This document shows positions 5,855 through 11,935 of a stretch of 11,935 bases of DNA, in pieces. A program made the position numbers and the translations under genes. The stretch is from Oscillospiraceae bacterium (lineage in GTDB: Bacteria > Bacillota > Clostridia > Oscillospirales > Ruminococcaceae), in the NCBI GenBank assembly GCA_017848155.1, contig JAGAKC010000336.1, positions 1 through 11,935 on the forward strand, in the 5' to 3' direction. The notes beneath the pieces were generated by a model that saw nothing but the letters and a program-made list of their open reading frames with translations, was not told the origin of the DNA and searched no databases. Position 1 is the stretch's first letter. Each line of letters begins with the position of its first letter.

Positions 5855-8800
5855 ATGGATTTCATTCGATCGACAAAGGGTAAGATAATTATCGCCGCCA
5901 CAGCAGCTGCTGCGGTGGTGGCAGTGGTGCTGATACTGCTGCTTTCGGGCGGTGAGAAGGGCTACCGCAGTATAAGCGTTGCGGAGCTTTTCGGCAGCGT
6001 TACCGCAGAAAACAATGGCAGCGAATATGCCGCATACGAGGATATGAAGCTGTACGATGGCTATGCGCTGACCACTTCTCTTGACAGCTATTCAAGACTT
6101 GTGCTGGATGAAGATAAGTACATAAAGCTTGAGGAGGACAGCCGTGCGGTGTTCAGGGCACTTGGCAGTGCGGCCAGCGGCAGCACGGTGATAGACCTTG
6201 AGCGTGGCGCAATGACAAACGAGCTTACAAAGCCGCTGACAGACGAGCAGGAGTATGTGGTGAATACTCCCAATGCGGTGCTTGCTGTCAGGGGTACGTT
6301 TTTCCGTGTTGAGGTAAAGCATGAGGAAAACGGCGACGCATACACCGATGTTTATGTGTACGGCGGCGAGGTAGTCTGCCACCGTGTGATGCCTGATGGC
6401 AGCGCTGTTGACGAAGAGGTGTCCATAAAGGCAGGATACAAGGCGTGTGTAAAGATGGATGAGGTCATTACCGTATATGTAGAGGAGAAGATTGAGGAAA
6501 AAGGCGACAATGTTGACCCTCTCAGCCTGACAGAGGTCAGTGATGATGATATCGTTGACATGTATGTTGCTTCCTACGAGGGTCATTCCATGTTCGTGGA
6601 TACAAAGGACCTGTGGGACGAGATGGATGGCAGACAGATAGATGTTGACAACAGAAAGTCACATCGTGACGGTAAGAAGATACCTCATTATGATGATAAG
6701 GATAAGGACAAAGACAAGGATAAAGATAAGGACAAGGACGATGAAAAGGTCAAGGACAAGGACGGCGACCTGACAGATGATGACAACGGAAAAGGCAACA
6801 GTAACAGACCTGACAGCGGACGTCCCGGCGATGATGGAGGAGATAACGGTAACGATGATCGTGATGATCGTGACGACCACGATGATATAGATGATAATGA
6901 CGACAATGACGATGTCGATGATAATGATGAAAACGACGATAATGACGACATCGATGATAATGATGACGACATCGATGATAATGATGACGACAATGATGAA
7001 AATGACGATAATGATGGTGATGATATAGACGACGGTCAGGATAACGACGATATCGGCGATAACGATGATAATGGCGGAGATGATGCAGGCGACGACGGCG
7101 AGGGCGGTAGCTCTCATTATGGCGACCCTGACAAGCCTTCACGTCCAAACGAGCCGACTGACCCTGACGAGCCGAGCGACCCTGAGGAGCCAAATGACCC
7201 TGGTGACGACGATGATAATGATGACAACAACGATGACCATGACAGCGGCGACAGTGGGGATGATGACGGAGGCTCCGGCGGTGGCGGTGGTGGCGGAAGC
7301 ACCCACACTCATGTATGGGTGACCGAAACCATTCCCTCTACCTGTACCGAAAAGGGCAGCGTCACAGTAAGCTGCAAGACCTGTGGTCAGGTAAAGAGCA
7401 CAGAGGAGATAGCGCTTGCTGACCACACACGTGAAAACAGGACAACACCTGCACTTTGCGAAACGGACGGACTATCACAGGTAGTATGCTCTGTCTGTGA
7501 GCAGGTGCTGTCAGAGGAAACGATACCAGCAAAGGGTCACACCGAAGTGACCGAGATAACCGAGCCTACCACTGAAAAAGAGGGCAGGCGACTTGTATAT
7601 TGCAGTGTTTGTGAAAAGGTGCTTGCTGACGAGGTGCTGCCTAAATTCGCTCTGTTTACAGAGGACGGAGATATCGTGATAACATCCACGGGATATTCCG
7701 TAAACGGCGGAGAGGAGATAGCTTACACGGGCGATTACGTTATCTCCCAGAGAGATTATGAAACCGCAGCAGATATGGATATTTCTGTTGTAAGCGGTGC
7801 TCATGATATCCTTTTGAACGGTATAAACATCACAGGCGGTCTTTCTGTCAGTGAAGCTGTTTCGGTGCAGCTTGACGGTGGCTCGGGCGAAAACGTGTTA
7901 GCTGCGGATGAATCAGCCTTTGATGTCAGCGGAAGTCTGAACATCAATTCCGGTAGATATGTGCTGACGGGAACAGCTCCCGCAAGGGTGAAGTCGTCGG
8001 GCGTTGTATGCAACGATGGCGGAGATATCTCCGTTAATGGTACGAAAAACGGTATCCTGTCCGAGCTTGGCACTTTCTCGCAGCAGGGCGGCAGCCTTGA
8101 CATAAACGGAGGACAGTACGGTGTGCTGTGTACATACGGTACATTTGAGGTGCTTGGCGGCAGTGTAAAGATAAGCGGCGGAACTTCTGACATAAAATCC
8201 GACGCAGCCGTTAAGATCACAGGCGGCTGTATGAAGCTCATCAACGGCACTATGGATGCGGTTGCAACGAATATTGTTGACGAGCTGGAGTGCCGCAGAT
8301 TCGACAGCTATCCTGCTGACGTGCTGAACATCGTATGCTCTGACGGAACAACGTATACTTACCAGCTTAAGGAAGCTGACGCGATCGACGGAGTGTTCTA
8401 CATCTGGCTGATAAAGAAGCCGTTTGACGGAGTGCTGTATACAGAGGACGGAGATATAGTCATCACCTCAACAGGCGTGTCGCAGGATGGTGCGGAGGAG
8501 ATACCCTATACGGGTGCGTATACGATAATGCAGCGGGATACTGCTGATGCGGTGACCTGCCGTATAACAGTTTCTTCAGGCGTCCACGACATCACGTTTC
8601 AGGACGTGAATATCAGCTCTGACAGCGATGTGTTCAAAGCAGCAGTTGACGCAGCTGTGACCCTTAAGGGCACTGGTACGCTTACTACTACCGCAAGCGG
8701 AATAAGCTCGATCTACAATTCAGGTAAGCTTACAGTTGATGCAGAGCTTGTGCTGAGTGCGGATAATTTTGGCATATACAATGACGGCACAGCAGAGATA

Positions 8801-11800
8801 ATGAGCGGAGAGATAAGCGCTGAGGGCTGCTCCGCAGGTATCTCAAATGCCGCAGGCTCGTCCTTTACCATTACGGGCGGTAAGGTGTCCTGCTGCGGCG
8901 TTGACGGCGGTGTATGGGGATATGGTGTGAACAATCTCGGTGTGTTCTCTGTTACAGGCGGCAGCGTTGAGGTGCAGGGTATAGGCTCTGTCGATCTCAT
9001 GAATGACGGAGCTGACGCTGAAACAGTCATCACAGGCGGTTCTGTAAGGCTGGTGAACGGTGCAGCCGCATATGACGGCACAGGCAGCATCACCAACGGC
9101 ACAGACGCTGTTGAGATGAAAACGCTTCTGAGCTACACATCCTCTGCGGATATTACTCGTTGGAACGGAGCAGAGTATGAGTATGCCCTCACTGCGGAGG
9201 ATGTAGCTTCTGACGAATGCTGGTACGTGTGGGTGCCCGTTTTCGACGGTACCGTATACATGGAGGACGGCTCTGTCACCATCACAGAAACAGGTATAAC
9301 GCAGGGCAGCATGACTGCGGAGTATGCTTTTACTGGAGATTATACACTGACGCAGAGGGATAGCGCTACTGCGGTCGATTCGACGATTATTGTTGAGAGC
9401 GGAACGCATGATGTTGCTTTAAACGGACTTAACCTGAATTCTGAGAGTGATAAGATAACTGTTCTGAATTCTGCTACCGTCATCTTTACAGGAAGTGAAA
9501 ATACATTTTATTCAACAGGTGTATATTATTTCATTAATAATTATGGTAACACGATCTTTACTGATGGAAAATATACTATTATAGGTGATGAAGGAAAGGG
9601 TCGTGGAATCGGTAATCAAGAAAATGCATTTATGACTCTTTCAGGCGGAAGCTATGAATTGGGAATATATAACGGTATAGCAGCGCAATCATGTTTTTGC
9701 AGTATCTTCAATGATGGTACCCTCAATATAGATGGCGGTACATTTGTATGTGGTTCTCAAAGAACTATACTCAACAATAAGACAGGAATTCTGAAAATTA
9801 CAGATGGAACGCTTGATGTAGATAGTTCAAAAAATGGTGTTATAAACAATGGCAGTCTTACTGTAAATGGTGGTGCACATATCTGGAAGGCAGGAGATAA
9901 AGCTTTTTATTCGCATGAAAATACAGCTGTTACTTCAATAAATGGCGGTAGCCTGATCCTGAACGGAAAAAATGACGATATCGATATGATTTCGATGACT
10001 GTTATAGGCGGTACATTTAAAAGTGTCAATAACACAGTGGTGGGTACAGTCACCAACGGCACAGACCCTCTCGGATGTGTAGTCTGCGACACCTTCCCGA
10101 GCGAAGCCGAGCGCACTTTTACAAATGGCGACGGCAGCACCTACGTGTACGCTCTGACCGAGGACGACAAGGCGGACGATGGCAAGTACTACGTATGGAA
10201 GCCGCTGAATGCCGTTACGCTCTACACCGAGGACGGAAGCATCGTTATCTCCGAAACAGGTTACAAACAGGGCAACGCAACAGAGGAAACTCCGTGGACA
10301 AAGGAATATATCATCTCACAGAGGGACAGCAGTACACCTGTAGAGGGATTCAAACTGTCCATGGGAAGTTTGTTTGATCGTGAGCTGTATATTACATTTG
10401 ATGGTATAAATGTAACGTCTGACTCATGTGTGATGAGCTATAATGCAGAAACTTCAGTGTATATTAACGGCACGGACAGACCTAATATAATGACAACAAC
10501 AGGAAGCTACTGTTTTGCCACAGGCTTGTCCTATGAATACTTCTGTTCGGGAACGTTTGAGTTCAATGTATCTTCTGCAAATGCGTACTGCATGGATATT
10601 AGCAGCATGGCGGCGGTAACTGTCACAGGTGGTACGATAAGACTTAATGCCGAATGTACTGGTACGGTGTACGGTATACGTTGTGATGGTGAACTGTATA
10701 TAAATGGCGGAAATGTAATCTCCAGTATTATAAGTGATTCGGCGGAATCCGCTAACATATATACAGGCGATATGACATATATCATAAGTGTCAGCGGCGG
10801 TTCTGTTTCTTTGGCATCAGAGCAGAAGATCCTGGGCAAGGATCCATTTTCTCTTGAAGGTGTTTCCCTGACGGTCAAAGGCGGAAGTGTAAAGATAATA
10901 AGTGATATCGGTGATATTCTTTCTGTCACCAATGGCACCGATTCCCTTGAGTGTGTTGTTTACGACGAATTCCCGAGCGAGCTTGACCGTACTTTAACAA
11001 AGGGTGACGGCAGCACCTACGTGTACGCTCTGACCGAGGCTGACAAGGCGGACGATGGCAAGTACTACGTATGGAAGCCTAAGGTGCTTGTGGCCGAGGT
11101 GAATAATGTAAACTTCCCTGACCCTGTATTCCGCAGCTACGTAAGCACAGAGCTTGACACAGACAGTGACGGCTATCTGTCTGAAACGGAGATCAAGGCT
11201 GCTAAGACCATAGACGTCAGCGGCACGACAGGCGACGGCGGTATTACATCGCTCACAGGTATCGAGTATCTGACCTCAATGACCGAGCTCAACTGCCGTA
11301 TGAATTCAGGTCTGACTTCTGTCGATCTTAGCAAAAACACAGAGCTTACTAAGCTGGATTGCGATCTTACAGGACTTACATCGCTTGATCTCAGCGCAAA
11401 TACAGTGCTGACCATACTTGTCTGCGACGAGTGTCCGCTGACAGAGCTTGATCTCAGCAATAACACATCGCTATCAAAGCTTGCCTGTGGCGGATTGAAT
11501 ATTACAAAGCTTGATCTCAGCGCTAATACAAAGCTTACCCTGTTGTATTGCAATGCAAACGGACTGGCGTATGTGGATGTTACGGGACTTACAAGGCTTA
11601 CGACCTTTGACGCAAGCAATAATAAGTACGTTATCCCTTCAAACGCAGCTACATTTGATCTCTCTGCAATAGACGGCTTTGATGCGTCGAGAGCAACCGA
11701 CTGGACGAACTGCACATACGACAGTGCGACCAATACGCTCACCAACATCACAGGCGATGTGACCTACACCTACGACTGCGGTCAGGGGTACAGCGAAACA

Positions 11801-11824
11801 TTCACACTTACAAGAACAGGTTGA
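5855..11824 (+). CDS. Giant membrane-anchored FecR-domain surface protein with Asp-rich stalk, beta-helix-like modules and leucine-rich repeats
   Basis: The protein has 1989 residues. ATG follows AAGGAG (5843-5848), which overlaps the stop of the preceding gene. Order of parts: nine cytoplasmic residues; one membrane helix (about 10-31) with no evident cleavage or lipobox site, so an uncleaved anchor; FecR domain (about 38-180) with the NTPNAVLAVRGTFF motif (137-150); an Asp-rich stalk (280-471); a Gly-rich hinge (472-482); Cys-pair repeats (484-598); four long modules (600-860, 861-1133, 1134-1455, 1456-1742); an EF-hand-like loop (1768-1779); 21-residue leucine-rich repeats (about 1795-1915); and a C-terminal beta domain. 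No LPXTG, SLH or dockerin signal is present, so attachment appears to be N-terminal. FecR domains in other bacteria transmit envelope signals, and CHASE2 and FecR genes are neighbours in some other phyla. The modular exterior suggests binding to a polysaccharide or surface. Both the ligand and the signalling partner are inferred. Confidence 0.9.
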   Translation: MDFIRSTKGKIIIAATAAAAVVAVVLILLLSGGEKGYRSISVAELFGSVTAENNGSEYAAYEDMKLYDGYALTTSLDSYSRLVLDEDKYIKLEEDSRAVFRALGSAASGSTVIDLERGAMTNELTKPLTDEQEYVVNTPNAVLAVRGTFFRVEVKHEENGDAYTDVYVYGGEVVCHRVMPDGSAVDEEVSIKAGYKACVKMDEVITVYVEEKIEEKGDNVDPLSLTEVSDDDIVDMYVASYEGHSMFVDTKDLWDEMDGRQIDVDNRKSHRDGKKIPHYDDKDKDKDKDKDKDKDDEKVKDKDGDLTDDDNGKGNSNRPDSGRPGDDGGDNGNDDRDDRDDHDDIDDNDDNDDVDDNDENDDNDDIDDNDDDIDDNDDDNDENDDNDGDDIDDGQDNDDIGDNDDNGGDDAGDDGEGGSSHYGDPDKPSRPNEPTDPDEPSDPEEPNDPGDDDDNDDNNDDHDSGDSGDDDGGSGGGGGGGSTHTHVWVTETIPSTCTEKGSVTVSCKTCGQVKSTEEIALADHTRENRTTPALCETDGLSQVVCSVCEQVLSEETIPAKGHTEVTEITEPTTEKEGRRLVYCSVCEKVLADEVLPKFALFTEDGDIVITSTGYSVNGGEEIAYTGDYVISQRDYETAADMDISVVSGAHDILLNGINITGGLSVSEAVSVQLDGGSGENVLAADESAFDVSGSLNINSGRYVLTGTAPARVKSSGVVCNDGGDISVNGTKNGILSELGTFSQQGGSLDINGGQYGVLCTYGTFEVLGGSVKISGGTSDIKSDAAVKITGGCMKLINGTMDAVATNIVDELECRRFDSYPADVLNIVCSDGTTYTYQLKEADAIDGVFYIWLIKKPFDGVLYTEDGDIVITSTGVSQDGAEEIPYTGAYTIMQRDTADAVTCRITVSSGVHDITFQDVNISSDSDVFKAAVDAAVTLKGTGTLTTTASGISSIYNSGKLTVDAELVLSADNFGIYNDGTAEIMSGEISAEGCSAGISNAAGSSFTITGGKVSCCGVDGGVWGYGVNNLGVFSVTGGSVEVQGIGSVDLMNDGADAETVITGGSVRLVNGAAAYDGTGSITNGTDAVEMKTLLSYTSSADITRWNGAEYEYALTAEDVASDECWYVWVPVFDGTVYMEDGSVTITETGITQGSMTAEYAFTGDYTLTQRDSATAVDSTIIVESGTHDVALNGLNLNSESDKITVLNSATVIFTGSENTFYSTGVYYFINNYGNTIFTDGKYTIIGDEGKGRGIGNQENAFMTLSGGSYELGIYNGIAAQSCFCSIFNDGTLNIDGGTFVCGSQRTILNNKTGILKITDGTLDVDSSKNGVINNGSLTVNGGAHIWKAGDKAFYSHENTAVTSINGGSLILNGKNDDIDMISMTVIGGTFKSVNNTVVGTVTNGTDPLGCVVCDTFPSEAERTFTNGDGSTYVYALTEDDKADDGKYYVWKPLNAVTLYTEDGSIVISETGYKQGNATEETPWTKEYIISQRDSSTPVEGFKLSMGSLFDRELYITFDGINVTSDSCVMSYNAETSVYINGTDRPNIMTTTGSYCFATGLSYEYFCSGTFEFNVSSANAYCMDISSMAAVTVTGGTIRLNAECTGTVYGIRCDGELYINGGNVISSIISDSAESANIYTGDMTYIISVSGGSVSLASEQKILGKDPFSLEGVSLTVKGGSVKIISDIGDILSVTNGTDSLECVVYDEFPSELDRTLTKGDGSTYVYALTEADKADDGKYYVWKPKVLVAEVNNVNFPDPVFRSYVSTELDTDSDGYLSETEIKAAKTIDVSGTTGDGGITSLTGIEYLTSMTELNCRMNSGLTSVDLSKNTELTKLDCDLTGLTSLDLSANTVLTILVCDECPLTELDLSNNTSLSKLACGGLNITKLDLSANTKLTLLYCNANGLAYVDVTGLTRLTTFDASNNKYVIPSNAATFDLSAIDGFDASRATDWTNCTYDSATNTLTNITGDVTYTYDCGQGYSETFTLTRTG
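5966..6394 (+). other. FecR domain coding segment
   Basis: Residues about 38-180 follow the FecR pattern: ISVAELFGSV at the start, then a YDGYALTTSLDSYSRLVLDE stretch, an IDLERGAM turn, the diagnostic TPNAVLAVRGTFFRVEV and a closing VYVYGGEV strand. The domain lies directly outside the membrane helix, the topology expected for a periplasmic or extracellular FecR sensor. Confidence 0.85.
6692..7267 (+). repeat. Asp-rich low-complexity stalk (coding)
   Basis: Residues 280-471 are about 45% Asp by hand count. The segment starts with a run of Lys-Asp dipeptides (hexamer GAYAAR, about seven copies, 6695-6739). DDN/DDI/DDR units follow (about 6850-7060), then a Pro-rich patch of PDEPSD-like units (about 7126-7200), then more Asp. 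It probably forms an extended, highly acidic, possibly calcium-binding spacer, like the SD-repeat stalks of other Gram-positive adhesins. Repeat number could differ between strains or be mis-assembled. Confidence 0.85.
7304..7648 (+). repeat. Three Cys-pair, zinc-ribbon-like repeats (coding)
   Basis: Residues 484-598 start with HTHVW and contain CxxC pairs at 507/510 (CKTCGQV), 545/548 (CSVCEQV) and 583/586 (CSVCEKV). The spacing is about 38 residues, with each pair followed by an E.I/L-P-like strand and with GH or DH turns between. The first two units have an additional upstream Cys (PSTCTEKG, ALCETDG); the third lacks it. Such repeats are common in clostridial surface proteins. Metal binding is inferred. 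Confidence 0.7.
7652..11080 (+). repeat. Four tandem beta-helix-like modules of 261-322 residues (coding)
   Basis: Modules cover residues 600-860, 861-1133, 1134-1455 and 1456-1742. Each opens with a head of the form LYTEDGDIVITSTG, then a Y(T/I)G-like turn, a QRD motif and, in the first three, SG.HDI. Gly/Asn-rich short strands with ITGGS-type turns fill the centre. Each closes with Y.YAL.E.D and a YYVW.P-like tail. The centre looks like a right-handed parallel beta helix, as in pectate-lyase-like and some polysaccharide-binding proteins; this fold is inferred. Modules 3 and 4 share near-identical DNA at their tails. Confidence 0.75.
11156..11601 (+). repeat. EF-hand-like loop followed by 21-residue leucine-rich repeats (coding)
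   Basis: Residues 1768-1779 (DTDSDGYLSETE) carry oxygen ligands at EF-hand positions 1, 3, 5, 9 and 12. They follow an NFPDPVFRSYV segment usual before BspA-type repeats. The repeats have the form LDLSANTxLTxLxC. The equivalent codons begin at 11321, 11384, 11447 and 11510, an exact 63-base period. This is a typical protein- or surface-binding tail. Confidence 0.85.
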
Positions 11825-11844
11825 TTTTTATCGGAGGTAAAAAA

Positions 11845-11935
11845 ATGATACAGGATGAAACAGTAAAGCAGCTTATGGCGATATCCACGCCAAAAACGTT
11901 TAAGCAGAATGAGTACATCTGCTATGAGGAGATCG
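11845..11935 (+). CDS. Probable cyclic-nucleotide-binding protein, 3' end outside window
   Basis: ATG follows GGAGGT (11833-11838) by six bases and only 20 bases after the previous stop, so it is in the same operon. Thirty codons are visible. They include ISTPKTFKQNEYICYEEI, which resembles the first strands of a cNMP-binding domain (pattern TP.TF..GE.I..EGD). The conserved phosphate-binding cassette and any effector domain lie beyond the window. The operon position after an adenylate cyclase strengthens the call. It could be a Crp-family regulator or a cAMP-controlled enzyme. Confidence 0.55.
   Translation, partial: MIQDETVKQLMAISTPKTFKQNEYICYEEI

Noticed and set aside
6850..7060. Short repeats resembling a CRISPR array or other non-coding tandem repeat
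   Set aside because: The units are imperfect, very short and remain in the reading frame of the surface protein, with no constant repeat-spacer pattern.
6659..7117. Minus-strand frame rich in Ile and Val that looks like a membrane protein
   Set aside because: It is the reverse complement of the GAT/GAC-rich Asp stalk. Such codons give ATC/GTC on the other strand, so the hydrophobicity is an artefact.

Overview
The window looks like a chromosomal segment of a Gram-positive, mid-GC Firmicute, most likely a Ruminococcus-type Oscillospiraceae from gut or rumen. This is inferred from strong GGAGG-type ribosome binding sites, consensus sigma-A promoters, a lipoprotein-type ABC solute-binding protein, and a BspA-like leucine-rich repeat tail with an EF-hand-like linker. 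No RNA gene, insertion sequence or CRISPR array was seen. All recognised genes are on the + strand and coding density is high.

Layout. (1) 1-597: the 3' part of an AT-rich gene carrying an HExxH...E zinc-metallopeptidase signature. (2) 667-2205: an orphan sugar-type ABC solute-binding lipoprotein with its own consensus promoter and terminator. (3) 2343-3086: a short-chain dehydrogenase/reductase, also with its own near-perfect promoter and terminator. (4) 3190 to the end of the window: a tightly packed operon. It encodes a CHASE2-class III adenylate cyclase (3299-5074, with its natural start probably at 3271 but out of frame), a TIM-barrel protein carrying all nine endonuclease IV-type metal ligands (5071-5844), a 1989-residue membrane-anchored FecR-domain surface protein (5855-11824), and the start of a protein whose first 30 residues resemble a cyclic-nucleotide-binding domain (from 11845).

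The operon is the most interesting part. It places a cAMP-producing membrane sensor, a giant extracellular protein and a probable cAMP receptor in one transcription unit. The surface protein is modular: membrane anchor, FecR domain, an Asp-rich stalk of about 190 residues, Cys-pair (zinc-ribbon-like) repeats, four long beta-helix-like modules, an EF-hand-like loop and 21-residue leucine-rich repeats. A reasonable hypothesis is that it contacts an external surface or polysaccharide and signals through the CHASE2 domain to cAMP and the downstream receptor. No sequence here proves that.

The cyclase gene has a peculiarity. A perfect 7-bp tandem duplication (3300-3313) lies in the codons for its first membrane helix and puts the well-placed start codon and the rest of the protein in different frames. 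Removing one copy would restore a 598-residue protein with an ideal signal anchor. This could be a phase-variable on/off switch, a fixed mutation or a sequence error. The surface protein also shows internal mosaicism: two of its four modules have AT-rich centres between GC-richer, near-identical borders.
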